64,000 nt of DNA from Jiella sonneratiae (GTDB lineage Bacteria > Pseudomonadota > Alphaproteobacteria > Rhizobiales > Rhizobiaceae). The position numbers were made by a program, and so were the translations under genes. Below, piece by piece: positions 26,413 through 35,843 of this stretch; positions within the stretch are counted from its first letter, which is position 1; each line of letters starts with the position of its first letter. The stretch is from assembly GCF_017353515.1 (NCBI RefSeq), contig NZ_JAFMPY010000016.1, positions 1 through 64,000 of the forward strand, given 5' to 3'. The notes below the pieces were generated by a model, which was not told where the DNA came from, ran no database searches, and was given only the letters and a program-made list of their open reading frames with translations.

Positions 26413-27840
26413 GTGCGCCGCCGCCTGCTGCCGCTCTGGCGGCGGACCGCCGGCGAGTTCGAGGCGCTCGGCGGCGCCGCGCTCCTGCCGCGCTCCCTGA
26501 CCGCCCGGGTGATCTTCTTCACCAGCCTCTGGTCGGTCCTCGCGCTCTTCGTCGCCGGCGCGCTGATCTCGACCCTCTACGAACGCACGGCGCGCCAGGG
26601 CTTCGAAAACCTCCTCGGCGCCCAGCTCTACAATCTCGTCAACGCCGTCAGCGTCGGCGACGGCGGCGAATTGCGCGGCGATCCAGACCTCGGCGACCTG
26701 CGCTACGCGCGCCCTCTCTCCGGCTGGTACTGGGAGGTTCTGCCGGCGACCGACAACACCAAGGGCCGGCTGACCTCTGCTTCGCTGGTTCTCCTCAACG
26801 TCCCGCAGGCGACGGTGGAAGAGGCCCCCTTCGACCAGATGTATCGCCGCTCCTATCAGGAGCCGGGCCTCAACGGCGAGACGCTCCAAGTGCTGGAGAC
26901 CGAGGTCGTCCTGGACAGCGACAACCACACCGCGCGGTTTCGCGTGATGGGCAGTCTCTCGTCGGTCGAGGCGGACATCGAGACCTTCGATCGCACGCTC
27001 CTCTATTATCTCGGGACCGTCGGTCTCGGCACGGTGCTCGTCAACGTCATGGCCATTCTCGTCGCGCTGCGCCCGCTCGGGCGGGTGCGGCGGTCTCTGG
27101 CCGACGTCCGCGAGGGGCGGGCCGAGCGTCTGGAGACCGGCTTTCCGGCCGAGATCGAACCGCTCGCGGTGGAGATGAACGGTCTCATCGACAACAACCG
27201 CCGCATCGTCGAGCGATCGCGCACCCAGGTCGGCAATCTCGCCCACTCGCTGAAGACCCCGATCGCCATCCTGACCAACGAGGCGAGCGCCTTCGAGCCG
27301 CAGAAGGCGCGGGTGATCGAGGAGCAGGCGGCGCGCATGCGCCAGCAGGTGCAGCACTATCTCGACCGGGCGCGCATGGCGGCGCAGACCCAGAGCATCG
27401 TCTTCCGGACCCCGATCCGCGATGCGCTGGAACGGATCGCGCGGGTCATCGCCAAGCTCAATCCGCATCTTGAGGTGAGCTTCGAGGGCGAGAGACCGGA
27501 CATCGTCTTCGCCGGCGAAAGGCAGGATCTGGAAGAGGTGGTCGGCAATCTTCTCGACAATGCCGGCAAGTGGGCCCAAAGCCGCATCCGGCTTTCCTAC
27601 GAGACCGAGGGGGCGGAGCGTTTTGCCGTGACCGTCGAGGACGACGGACCCGGGCTCAGCACCGAGGAGATCCGCGAAGCGCTGAAGCGTGGCCGGCGGC
27701 TCGACGAGGCGACGCCCGGCAGCGGCCTCGGCCTGTCGATCGTCCGCGACATCACCGCCGAATATCGCGGCATGCTGGAGCTGAGACGCTCCGACCTCGG
27801 CGGCCTTGCCGCAAGGGTGGTGTTGCCGCGGATCCGGTAG
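26413..27840 (+). CDS. feuQ: FeuQ: membrane sensor histidine kinase
   Basis: This 475-residue kinase of the PhoQ-like HSLKTP subfamily has a first transmembrane segment at residues ~33-55. A periplasmic sensor domain extends to ~190, a second transmembrane segment lies at ~197-218 (YYLGTVGLGTVLVNVMAILV), and a HAMP-like linker follows. The phosphoacceptor is H278 in NLAHSLKTPIAIL. The ATPase domain has NLLDNAGKW, VEDDGPGL and GSGLGLSI. It starts at GTG 14 nt after the FeuP stop, with no good ribosome-binding site, so coupling to feuP is likely. The periplasmic domain is the expected target of the small protein encoded upstream of feuP. Confidence 0.85.
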   Translation: MRRRLLPLWRRTAGEFEALGGAALLPRSLTARVIFFTSLWSVLALFVAGALISTLYERTARQGFENLLGAQLYNLVNAVSVGDGGELRGDPDLGDLRYARPLSGWYWEVLPATDNTKGRLTSASLVLLNVPQATVEEAPFDQMYRRSYQEPGLNGETLQVLETEVVLDSDNHTARFRVMGSLSSVEADIETFDRTLLYYLGTVGLGTVLVNVMAILVALRPLGRVRRSLADVREGRAERLETGFPAEIEPLAVEMNGLIDNNRRIVERSRTQVGNLAHSLKTPIAILTNEASAFEPQKARVIEEQAARMRQQVQHYLDRARMAAQTQSIVFRTPIRDALERIARVIAKLNPHLEVSFEGERPDIVFAGERQDLEEVVGNLLDNAGKWAQSRIRLSYETEGAERFAVTVEDDGPGLSTEEIREALKRGRRLDEATPGSGLGLSIVRDITAEYRGMLELRRSDLGGLAARVVLPRIR

Positions 27841-28166
27841 GGCCGGGCGTCGCCGTCGCGATCTTCACATGAAGGCCGGCCCGAAAGCCGCGGCCCGGGC
27901 AGCGGCGCCACGGGTGTGTCCGGTTTGCCGCACAGGCGAAGAAGCTGGGGGCGGGGCGGCAGGCTCCAAGACCGCCCGCCGGCGCCGGCGCCGCCGGCCG
28001 TATCGCCGCAAATGTCTGGGATCGCGGCGCTTTCTGAGGCGGCATGGCGGCGCCGGGCAGGGCCGCGCGGCGCGCCTCCCGCCGGTTGACATCGCCCGGG
28101 TAAGGGAGAAATCCAGGACGACCATCCTTCTTTCCCGCGTTCCCTCCGGCTGGATGAACCCGTTCG
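27841..28166. other. 326-nt gap between feuQ and the lipoprotein gene
   Basis: I see no convincing gene here. Open frames exist but are arginine-rich readings of GC-rich DNA. No clear promoter, terminator or repeat was found. The sequence contains GGCGCCGGCGCCGCCGGCC, which could fold locally. Confidence 0.5.
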
Positions 28167-28568
28167 ATGCGACTGGCTGCAGCAATTCCCGTCCTCGTCT
28201 CCATCCTGCCGCTCGGCGGTTGCCTGAGCTTCGGCGCCTCATCGACCCCGAGCGCGATCTCCGCCGGTGCCGTCGCGCTCGGCGGCGGCCTCGTCGGCCA
28301 GAGCGCGTTCGCCGCGAGCCTGCCCGATGCCGCCAAGACCAAGGCGGTCGAGGCGGAGTTCCAGGCGCTGCAGTTCAGCCCGGCCGGGCAGCCGGTGCGC
28401 TGGAGCGAGGACGGCTTCAGCGGCGAGGTCGTGCCGACGCAGGTCTACCGGGTGGGATCGCAGGACTGCCGGGCCTATTCCCACGTCCTGTCGGGCGGCT
28501 CGAGGCCGTTCAAGACGACCGGCGTCGCCTGCAAGACGTCGGCCGGCCTCTGGAAGCCGGTCGCGTAA
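28167..28568 (+). CDS. Small lipoprotein, surface-antigen-like (RT0821/17-kDa family-like)
   Basis: This 133-residue lipoprotein has a signal peptide with lipobox LPLGGC, so C19 should be lipidated and exposed in the envelope. After a Ser/Gly/Ala-rich region, the C-terminal domain contains EAEFQALQFSPAGQPVRWS, VVPTQVYRVGSQDCRAYSHVL and GVACKTSAGLWKPVA, with two cysteines that may pair. This pattern is common in small alphaproteobacterial outer-membrane lipoproteins. No specific function can be given. It stands alone between feuQ and the ccm operon. Confidence 0.75.
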   Translation: MRLAAAIPVLVSILPLGGCLSFGASSTPSAISAGAVALGGGLVGQSAFAASLPDAAKTKAVEAEFQALQFSPAGQPVRWSEDGFSGEVVPTQVYRVGSQDCRAYSHVLSGGSRPFKTTGVACKTSAGLWKPVA

Positions 28569-28843
28569 GGCGGGGCCTCCGGTCCAGGCGGTTCCGCAGC
28601 TCCGTAGCGCCGTCCCCCCCTGAAGTCCCGCCGACGACAAACCTCCGAACGAATTGAATGGGCAAGGCCGCGCGCCTTTGTTAATCGACCCTGGAATGGC
28701 TCCAATCGTCTGGAAGCGTTCGAAGCGGGGCGCCGGTATCCGGGGCGGATCGCCGCGCAGCGTCGCGCCACGGGGCCGAACGGGGGAGGGACGCCGCCGC
28801 CGACCGCATTGTCTGCGGCGACCGGCGCGCGTAGGTGTTGCGA

Positions 28844-30106
28844 ATGGTTTTCTGGATCGTAGCCGCCGCGATGACGGCCGCCGCCATACTGGCCATCGTC
28901 TGGCCGCTGCTGCGCCGGGGCCAGGCGGAGGTCGACACTGCCGCCGATCACGACGTCGAGGTCTATCTCTCGCAGTTGCGGGAACTCGACGGCGACGTGG
29001 CGCGCGGCACGATGGCCGAGGCGGAAGCCGCCTCCGCCCGGGCGGAGGTGGGCCGCCGGCTGCTGCGGGCCTCGGAAAAGGCGCGGCGCGAAGCCTTGAC
29101 GGACGGCACGAGACGCTCCTTCCGCCGCCCGGCGGTGCTCGCTGCCGCGGCCGGCGTCGCCGTCCTTCTGCCGGGCCTTTCCTTCGCGCTTTACGAGACG
29201 GTGGGGGCGCCGGCGCTTCCCGACCAGCCGCTCGCGTTCCGCCAACAGCCGAAGCCGCAGGACGACTTCGACCTTGCCGGCCTCGTCGGGAAGGCCGAGG
29301 CGCGGTTGAAAGAGAACCCCAAGGACGGCAACGGCTGGGACGTGCTCGCGCCGATCTATCTCCGGATGAACCGGCCGGAGGACGCCGCCGAGGCCTTTCG
29401 CAAGGCGATCGCCCTCAACGGCGAATCGGCGGCGCGTTTCGGCGGCCTCGGCGAGGCGCTGACCGACGCCGCCAGCGGCGAGGTCACCGACGCGGCCAAG
29501 GCGGCCTTCGCCAAGGCGCTCGCCATCAACCCGGCCTATCTGCCGGCGAAATTCTTCCTCGCCCTCGACGCCTCGCAGGAACAGCGTGCCGCAGATGCCG
29601 AAACCCGCTGGAGCGCGCTGATCTCGGAGAGCCCGCCCGACGCGCCGTGGCTGAAGATCGCCGAGGCGGGCCTTGCCGACGCCCGCCAGCGGCTCGGCAA
29701 GCCGGCCGCCGCCACGGCGGTCGGTGATGCCGCGACAGTTGGAGGCGAAGCGGCGGCGCCCGGCGGCGCGGCGGTGGCAGAGGGCGAGGGGAGCCCCGGC
29801 GGCTTCGAGGGCCCGGATGCCGCGACGGTCGCGGCCGCCTCGCAAATGGCCGCAGGCGACCGCCAGGCGATGATCGAGGGCATGGTCGCGCAGCTCGCCG
29901 CGCGGCTGAAGCAGCATCCCGACGACGTCGAGGGCTGGAAGCGGCTGATCCGCTCCTATACGGTACTCGGCAAGACCGACGAGGCGCAGACAGCTCTCGC
30001 CGATGCCCGCAAGGCCTTTCCCGAAGCCTCTGCCGGCGCTCGCGAAATCGCCGCTTTTGCCGCAGAGATCGGTCTTCCCGGGAAGGAGGAGGCGACGTCC
30101 CGATGA
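28844..30106 (+). CDS. ccmI: CcmI/CycH: apocytochrome c chaperone of cytochrome c maturation
   Basis: This 420-residue protein opens with a transmembrane segment (MVFWIVAAAMTAAAILAIVW) and a cytoplasmic, leucine-zipper-like segment VYLSQLRELDGDVARG. A second transmembrane segment (AVLAAAAGVAVLLPGLSFAL) follows, then a periplasmic region with TPR repeats (NGWDVLAPIYLRMNRPEDAA and VEGWKRLIRSYTVLGKTDEA). It presents apocytochrome c to the heme ligation complex with CcmF and CcmH. I chose ATG 28844 because AGGTG lies six bases upstream. It is the first gene of a four-gene operon, with the next start overlapping by 4 nt. Confidence 0.9.
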   Translation: MVFWIVAAAMTAAAILAIVWPLLRRGQAEVDTAADHDVEVYLSQLRELDGDVARGTMAEAEAASARAEVGRRLLRASEKARREALTDGTRRSFRRPAVLAAAAGVAVLLPGLSFALYETVGAPALPDQPLAFRQQPKPQDDFDLAGLVGKAEARLKENPKDGNGWDVLAPIYLRMNRPEDAAEAFRKAIALNGESAARFGGLGEALTDAASGEVTDAAKAAFAKALAINPAYLPAKFFLALDASQEQRAADAETRWSALISESPPDAPWLKIAEAGLADARQRLGKPAAATAVGDAATVGGEAAAPGGAAVAEGEGSPGGFEGPDAATVAAASQMAAGDRQAMIEGMVAQLAARLKQHPDDVEGWKRLIRSYTVLGKTDEAQTALADARKAFPEASAGAREIAAFAAEIGLPGKEEATSR

Positions 30107-30597
30107 CCCGCAAGGCCAAGCGACTCTATTCGATCGGCGCCATGGTTCTCGTCGTCGGGGCGGCGGCGGGGCTGGTGCTGACGGCCCTGTCGAGTTCGGT
30201 GGCCTATTTCCAGTCGCCGACCGATCTTGTGAAGAACCAGCCGGGCCCCGCCCAGCGCATCCGGCTCGGCGGTCTCGTCGAGGACGGGTCGGTGAAGCGC
30301 GACGGCTCGTCCCACGTGACCTTCCGCGTGACCGACAGCGTCGACAGCGTGCCGGTCACCTATACCGGCATCCTGCCGGACCTGTTCCGCGAAGGCCAGG
30401 GCGTCATCGCCGAGGGCACGCTCGGGCCCGACCGCGTCTTCGTCGCCGACACCGTGCTCGCCAAGCACGACGAGAAGTACATGCCGAAGGAGGTCGTCGA
30501 CGACCTCAAGGCCCGCGGCCTCTGGGAAGACGGCAAGGGCCTCGTCCAGAAGCCCGAGAAGACCGTCTCGGCAGCGCCGGCGGGGGCGGGCTCATGA
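30103..30597 (+). CDS. ccmE: CcmE/CycJ: periplasmic heme chaperone
   Basis: This 164-residue protein carries heme from CcmABCD to CcmF. It has an N-terminal anchor (IGAMVLVVGAAAGLVLTAL), an OB-fold domain, and the covalent heme-binding histidine H122 in LAKHDEKYMPKEV, with the nearby tyrosine Y126. It overlaps both neighbours by 4 nt (ATGA). All key residues are present. Confidence 0.96.
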   Translation: MTRKAKRLYSIGAMVLVVGAAAGLVLTALSSSVAYFQSPTDLVKNQPGPAQRIRLGGLVEDGSVKRDGSSHVTFRVTDSVDSVPVTYTGILPDLFREGQGVIAEGTLGPDRVFVADTVLAKHDEKYMPKEVVDDLKARGLWEDGKGLVQKPEKTVSAAPAGAGS

Positions 30598-32579
30598 TCG
30601 TCGAGATCGGGCATTTCGCCCTCGTCCTGTCGCTTTCGGTGGCGCTCGTCCAGTCTGTCCTGCCGGCCCTCGGGGCGCGGCGGGGCGACGAGCGGCTGAT
30701 GGAGACGGGGACGATCGCCGCGACCGGCGGCTTCCTGCTCATCGCCATCGCCTTCGCGGCGCTGATGACCGCCTACGTCACCTCCGACTTTTCGGTGCTG
30801 AACGTCTTCGAGAACTCGAACTCGCAACAGCCGCTCCTCTACAAGTTCACCTCGACCTGGGGGAACCACGAGGGCTCGATGCTGCTCTGGGTGCTGATCC
30901 TCGCCTTTTTCGGCGCGCTGGTCGCGCTGTTCGGCCGGGACCTGCCGGCGAGCCTCAAGGCCAACGTCCTGTCGGTTCAGGCCTGGATCCTCACGTCCTT
31001 CCTGCTCTTCATCCTTCTGACCTCCAATCCGTTCCAGCGGCTCGACCCGGCGCCGATGGAGGGGCAGGACCTCAACCCGGTGCTGCAGGACATCGGCCTC
31101 GCGATCCATCCGCCGCTCCTCTATCTCGGCTATGTCGGCTTTTCGGTCGCCTTCTCCTTCGCCATCGCCGCCCTGATCGACGGGCGCATCGATGCGGCCT
31201 GGGCGCGCTGGGTGCGGCCGTGGACGCTGATCGCCTGGATCTTCCTCACCCTCGGCATCGCCATGGGGTCCTACTGGGCCTATTACGAGCTCGGCTGGGG
31301 CGGATGGTGGTTCTGGGATCCGGTCGAGAACGCATCCTTCATGCCCTGGCTGGCCGGCACGGCGCTGCTCCATTCGGCGCTCGTGATGGAAAAGCGCTCG
31401 GCCCTGAAGATCTGGACGATCCTTCTTGCGATCCTCACCTTCTCGCTGTCGCTGCTCGGCACCTTCCTGGTGCGCTCGGGCGTCCTGACCTCAGTGCACG
31501 CCTTCGCCACCGACCCGACGCGCGGCGTCTTCATCCTGTGCATCCTCGGCCTGTTCATCGGTGGCGCGCTCTGCCTCTTCGCCTGGCGGGCCTCGGCGCT
31601 CGAAGGCGGCGGCCTCTTCGCGCCGATCAGCCGCGAGGGGGCGCTGGTCTTCAACAACCTCTTCCTCACCACCGCTGCTGCGACCGTCCTCGTCGGCACG
31701 CTCTATCCGCTGATCCTCGAGGTCCTCGCCGGCAAGAAGATCTCGGTGGGCGCGCCGTTCTTCGATCTCACCTTCGGCCCGGTCATGCTGCCGCTGCTCT
31801 TCGCGGTGCCGTTCGGGCCGCTGCTCGGCTGGAAGCGGGGCGACCTCCTCGGCGCGGCGCAGCGGCTGTATTTCGCCGCCGGCTCTGCGCTCGCCGTCCT
31901 CATCGGCGTCCTGGCCTATACCGGCGGCACGAGGATCCTCACCGCCTTCGGCTTCGCGCTGGCCTTCTGGATCCTCGCCGGCAGCCTGACCGACCTCTTC
32001 CTGCGGGCAGCCTTCCTGCGGGCCGGGTGGCGCACCGGCGTCTCGCGGCTCCTCGGCCTGCCGCGCTCGGCCTTCGGCACGACGCTCGCGCATTTCGGCC
32101 TCGGCGTGACGCTGCTCGGCATCGTCTCGGTGTCGAGCTTCCAGGGGGAGCTGATCACCACCATGGCGCCCGGCCAGACCGCCGAGATCGCCGGCTACAC
32201 CCTCGCCTTCGACCGCATCGAGCAGCGGCCGGGATCGAACTTCGAGGCCCAGGCCGCCGCCTTCTCGATCCGCCGGGGCGGGGTCGTCGAGGCCAATATC
32301 GAGAGTTCCAAGCGGTTCTTCCCGGCCCGCCAGATGACGACGACCGAGTCCGGCATCTGGACCCACGGCTTTTCGCAGCTCTACGTCTCGCTGGGCGATC
32401 CTTCGCCGGACAACCGGTCGATCGTCGTCAGGATCTGGTGGAAGCCGCTGGTGACGCTGATCTGGCTCGGCGCCGTCGTCATGGCGGCGGGCGGCCTCTT
32501 GTCCCTGGCGGACCGGCGGCTGCGGGTCGGCGCGCCGGCTCGCCGCAGCCGGGCGCAGGCCGCCCCGGCGGGGGCGTGA
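30594..32579 (+). CDS. ccmF: CcmF/CycK: heme lyase subunit
   Basis: This 661-residue polytopic membrane protein is the core of the heme-apocytochrome ligase. The WWD-type tryptophan-rich motif is [30 protein letters not shown], the periplasmic-histidine segment [15 protein letters not shown], and [19 protein letters not shown] are all in place. Length matches the family. The start overlaps the ccmE stop. Confidence 0.96.
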   Translation: MIVEIGHFALVLSLSVALVQSVLPALGARRGDERLMETGTIAATGGFLLIAIAFAALMTAYVTSDFSVLNVFENSNSQQPLLYKFTSTWGNHEGSMLLWVLILAFFGALVALFGRDLPASLKANVLSVQAWILTSFLLFILLTSNPFQRLDPAPMEGQDLNPVLQDIGLAIHPPLLYLGYVGFSVAFSFAIAALIDGRIDAAWARWVRPWTLIAWIFLTLGIAMGSYWAYYELGWGGWWFWDPVENASFMPWLAGTALLHSALVMEKRSALKIWTILLAILTFSLSLLGTFLVRSGVLTSVHAFATDPTRGVFILCILGLFIGGALCLFAWRASALEGGGLFAPISREGALVFNNLFLTTAAATVLVGTLYPLILEVLAGKKISVGAPFFDLTFGPVMLPLLFAVPFGPLLGWKRGDLLGAAQRLYFAAGSALAVLIGVLAYTGGTRILTAFGFALAFWILAGSLTDLFLRAAFLRAGWRTGVSRLLGLPRSAFGTTLAHFGLGVTLLGIVSVSSFQGELITTMAPGQTAEIAGYTLAFDRIEQRPGSNFEAQAAAFSIRRGGVVEANIESSKRFFPARQMTTTESGIWTHGFSQLYVSLGDPSPDNRSIVVRIWWKPLVTLIWLGAVVMAAGGLLSLADRRLRVGAPARRSRAQAAPAGA

Positions 32580-32583
32580 TCCG

Positions 32584-33078
32584 ATGCCGGTCCGCCGCTC
32601 CGCGCTCGCCCTCGCGGCGCTCGTCCCGCTCCTCGCGGCAGCGCCGGCGAGCCTCGTCGTCACGCCGGCCTATGCCGTCAATCCCGACGAGATGCTCGCC
32701 GACCCGGCGCTCGAGGCGCGCGCCCGCAAGCTCTCGGAAGGGCTGCGCTGCCTCGTCTGCCAGAACGAGTCGATCGACGATTCCAACGCCGACCTCGCCA
32801 AGGATCTCCGCCTTCTCGTCCGCCAGCGCATCGACGCCGGCGACACCGACCAAGAGGTCGTCGACTATCTCGTCTCGCGCTACGGCGAGTTCGTGCTGTT
32901 GAAGCCGCGGTTCGACTGGGCCAATCTCGCGCTCTGGGCGACGCCGCTGGTCGTGCTTCTCGCTGGCGGCCTGCTCGCGGCAATCACCGTCGCGGGCAGG
33001 CGGCGGCGGGCCGCGGCGCCCGAGCTCTCGGCGGCCGAGGAAGCGGCCATCGCAAGGATTGCCGGCGAGCGGCGCTAG
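32584..33078 (+). CDS. ccmH: CcmH/CycL: apocytochrome c thiol reductant
   Basis: This 164-residue membrane-anchored protein has a signal peptide and the redox motif LRCLVCQ (C56 and C59) in a three-helix domain. A transmembrane segment ([22 protein letters not shown]) and a short cytoplasmic tail follow. It keeps apocytochrome CxxCH thiols reduced for CcmF. It starts 4 nt after ccmF and ends the operon. The ccmABCDG genes are not in this window. Confidence 0.95.
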   Translation: MPVRRSALALAALVPLLAAAPASLVVTPAYAVNPDEMLADPALEARARKLSEGLRCLVCQNESIDDSNADLAKDLRLLVRQRIDAGDTDQEVVDYLVSRYGEFVLLKPRFDWANLALWATPLVVLLAGGLLAAITVAGRRRRAAAPELSAAEEAAIARIAGERR

Positions 33079-33192
33079 GCGTTCGGAGGGGGCGCTCGGG
33101 CCGCTCTGAACTCCGTTCGAAAGCCGGTCCGGCATGGCATCGAGCGGTCGATCCAGCCGTGCCGCGATGATCGAGGCGCCGGGCGGATCGCC

Positions 33193-33211
33193 GAAACCTT
33201 ACCGAGGTTTC
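33193..33211. promoter_or_regulatory. Perfect dyad upstream of degP, candidate operator
   Basis: GAAACCT and AGGTTTC are exact inverted copies separated by five bases, lying 123 nt before the degP start. The size and symmetry fit a regulator-binding site. It is too short to be an obvious terminator, and no U-tract follows. Confidence 0.45.
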
Positions 33212-33333
33212 ATCCGGAAGAAAATCTGTCGTAACGTGCCGGCCCTTAGGTTCCGATGCATCGGATGGAAGCGGCGAGGCGGATACGCCTTCCCTGTCTC
33301 AAAGATCTCTTGAAGAGTTCGAAAGGAACCACG

Positions 33334-34869
33334 ATGCAGAACCACGATCAACCGCGCACCAAGCGCAGCCGCATTCTTGCCGGGGCGCTCGCGGCGAGCG
33401 TCGCCGGCGCCGCTTTCGCCGGCGGCCTCGCCGTCAACACGCTGCCGGTCCTCGCGGACCCCGTGCATGTCGATGCGCCGCAGCAGATCCCGACCTTCGC
33501 CGACCTCGTCGAGAAGGTCTCGCCGGCGGTGGTGTCGGTGCGTGTCGACGAGGACATCAAGCCGGCCGCCGACGACGGCAGCGACGGCCAGATGCAGAAT
33601 CCCTTCGACAATTTGCCGGAAGATCATCCGCTGCGCCGCTTCTTCGACATTCCCGGCGGTCCGGGTTTTCCGGGCGCTCCGGGCATGCCCCACGGCCGGC
33701 AGCTGCCGCGCCACGCCGTCGCCCAGGGGTCGGGCTTCTTCATCTCCGAAGACGGCTATCTCGTCACCAACAACCACGTCGTCGACGGCGGCTCGAAATA
33801 CACGGTCGTCATGGATGACGGCAAGGAATACGGCGCCAAGCTGATCGGCACCGACAAGCGCACCGACCTCGCGCTCCTGAAGGTCGACGCTCCCGACCAC
33901 AAGTTCACCTATGTCGGCTGGGGCGACGACAGCAAGGTCCGCGTCGGCGACTGGGTCGTGGCGGTCGGCAATCCGTTCGGACTCGGCGGCACGGTGACCG
34001 CCGGCATCGTCTCGGCGCACGGCCGCGACATCGGCGCCGGCCCCTACGACGACTTCCTGCAGATCGACGCGGCGGTCAATCGCGGCAATTCGGGCGGCCC
34101 CGACTTCAACCTCAACGGCCAGGTGGTCGGCATCAACACTGCCATCTTCTCGCCGTCGGGCGGCAGCGTCGGCATCGCCTTCGCGATCCCCGCCTCGGTC
34201 GCCAAGGACGTGATCCAGTCGCTCAAGGAGCACGGCTCGGTCGAACGCGGCTGGCTGGGCGTCCAGATCGCCCCGGTCACCGACGACATCGCCGAGGCGG
34301 TGGGCCTGGCGGATTCCAACGGCGCGATCGTCACCCTGCCGGACAACGAGACGCCGGCGTCGAAGGCCGGCATCAAGACCGGCGACGTGATCACCGCCGT
34401 CAACGGCGAGACCGTCGACGGGCCGCGCGAACTCGCCCGCGTCATCGGCAACGAGCGGCCGGGCACCAAGGTCGATGTCACCGTCTGGCGTGACGGCCAG
34501 GCGAAGTCGCTCGACGTCACGCTCGGCAATCTCGCCAGCCTCGACGAGGCGGCCTCGGCCAACGACCGCGGCAACCAGCGGGTCCCGACCAATCCGTCGT
34601 CGCTCTCGGGCTACGGCCTGACGCTCACCCCGTCCGAGGACGGCAGCGGCGTCGTCGTCACCGACATCGACCCGGATTCGACCGCCGCCGAGAAGGGCCT
34701 GCAGCCGGGCGACGTCATCGTCTCGGTGAACGGCAAGGCGGTCCAGAACCGCAAGGACGTCAGCGAGGCGCTGTCCGACGCGGCAAAGTCCGGCCGCAAG
34801 GCGGCGTTGTTCCAGCTCCGCCAGGGCGACCAGAACCGCTTCGTCGCCCTGCCGCTCTCCAAGGGCTGA
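33334..34869 (+). CDS. degP: DegP/HtrA-family periplasmic serine protease
   Basis: This 511-residue Do-type protease/chaperone degrades misfolded envelope proteins. It has a basic N-terminus and signal or anchor segment (ILAGALAASVAGAAFAGGLA). The trypsin-like domain has the triad H148 (NNHVV), D178 (RTDLALL) and S253 (GNSGG). Two PDZ domains follow (around 290-375 and 430-500, with KAGIKTGDVITAVNG and KGLQPGDVIVSVNG). A proline/glycine-rich flexible segment near residue 105-125 fits the LA loop. I chose ATG 33334 with AAAGGA upstream. Placement between ccmH and an OmpR-type regulator/kinase pair is as in Sinorhizobium. Confidence 0.95.
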   Translation: MQNHDQPRTKRSRILAGALAASVAGAAFAGGLAVNTLPVLADPVHVDAPQQIPTFADLVEKVSPAVVSVRVDEDIKPAADDGSDGQMQNPFDNLPEDHPLRRFFDIPGGPGFPGAPGMPHGRQLPRHAVAQGSGFFISEDGYLVTNNHVVDGGSKYTVVMDDGKEYGAKLIGTDKRTDLALLKVDAPDHKFTYVGWGDDSKVRVGDWVVAVGNPFGLGGTVTAGIVSAHGRDIGAGPYDDFLQIDAAVNRGNSGGPDFNLNGQVVGINTAIFSPSGGSVGIAFAIPASVAKDVIQSLKEHGSVERGWLGVQIAPVTDDIAEAVGLADSNGAIVTLPDNETPASKAGIKTGDVITAVNGETVDGPRELARVIGNERPGTKVDVTVWRDGQAKSLDVTLGNLASLDEAASANDRGNQRVPTNPSSLSGYGLTLTPSEDGSGVVVTDIDPDSTAAEKGLQPGDVIVSVNGKAVQNRKDVSEALSDAAKSGRKAALFQLRQGDQNRFVALPLSKG

Positions 34870-34883
34870 TCGACCCGGTCTCT

Positions 34884-34912
34884 GAGCGGGGAGCGCCCGG
34901 CGCTCCCCGCTC
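34884..34912 (+). terminator. Hairpin terminator after degP
   Basis: A perfect 13-pair stem GAGCGGGGAGCGC / GCGCTCCCCGCTC with a 3-nt loop starts 15 nt after the degP stop. The following bases are TTCCTG, so the U-tract is weak, but the stem is very stable. Confidence 0.65.
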
Positions 34913-35035
34913 TTCCTGCCGGGCGGGAGAAATCCTCGCACGCCGATCGCGGCTCTTCCGGGCTCTTCGCGTTCGCGGATCGTCCGGCCGGAGCATTGAT
35001 TTTCGGTCCGGAACGTCGATCTAGGGGCTTGAACC

Positions 35036-35752
35036 ATGACAGCAGCCGCATCCGCCACCCTGCCGACGGAGTCCATGCGCATCCTCATCATCGAAGACGA
35101 TCGCGAAGCGGCGTCCTATCTCGTCAAGGCCCTGAAGGAGGCCGGCCACGTGGCCGACCATGCCGGCGACGGCGAGGAAGGGCTGCATGCCGCCGAGACG
35201 CGCGACTACGATGTCATCATCGTCGACCGGATGCTGCCGCGGCTCGACGGGCTCTCGGTCATCGCCAGGCTGCGGGAGAACGGGCGGCGCACGCCCGTCC
35301 TGATCCTCTCGGCGCTCGGACAGGTCGACGACCGGGTCAAGGGACTGCGGGCCGGCGGCGACGACTACCTGTCGAAACCCTTCGCCATCTCCGAACTGCT
35401 CGCCCGCATCGAGGTGCTCGGACGCCGCCGGGGGACGAAGGACGTCGAGACCTCCTACCGCGTCGGCGACCTCGAACTCGACCGGCTGTCCCACGAGGTG
35501 CGGCGGGCCGGCAAGCCGATCATCCTGCAGCCGCGGGAGTTCCGCCTGCTCGAATATCTGATGAAGCACGCCAATCAGGTCGTGACCCGGACGATGCTGC
35601 TCGAAAACGTCTGGGACTATCACTTCGACCCGCAGACCAACGTCATCGACGTCCACATCTCGCGGCTGCGCTCGAAGATCGAACGCGACTTCGCGACGCC
35701 GATCCTCCACACCGTCCGCGGCGCCGGCTACATCATGCGCGCCGAGGAATAG
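35036..35752 (+). CDS. OmpR-family response regulator
   Basis: This 238-residue regulator has the receiver starting MRILIIEDDREAASYL and the phosphoacceptor aspartate in IIVDRMLPRLDGLSV. The conserved lysine is in LSKPFAISELLARIEVL, and the winged helix ends IHTVRGAGYIMRAEE in spirit of the QseB/TctD group. The start at 35036 has AGGGGC upstream and adds 13 residues. ATG 35075, directly at MRILIIEDD, is also well placed (GGAG). It pairs with the kinase that follows. Its location next to degP suggests an envelope-stress role, but the signal is unknown. Confidence 0.9.
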   Translation: MTAAASATLPTESMRILIIEDDREAASYLVKALKEAGHVADHAGDGEEGLHAAETRDYDVIIVDRMLPRLDGLSVIARLRENGRRTPVLILSALGQVDDRVKGLRAGGDDYLSKPFAISELLARIEVLGRRRGTKDVETSYRVGDLELDRLSHEVRRAGKPIILQPREFRLLEYLMKHANQVVTRTMLLENVWDYHFDPQTNVIDVHISRLRSKIERDFATPILHTVRGAGYIMRAEE

Positions 35753-35843
35753 GGCCGCCGCCCGGCCGTGCGAGCCGCCGGACCCTCGACACCGCAGCCC
35801 GCCGCCGGCTCGCCTTCCATCCTCCTGTCCATATCTCGGCCGC

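Noticed and set aside
27806-28657. 283-codon plus-strand frame between feuQ and ccmI, starting in the feuQ end
   Set aside because: It is arginine-rich and overlaps the lipoprotein gene, which has a clear signal peptide and lipobox in another frame.
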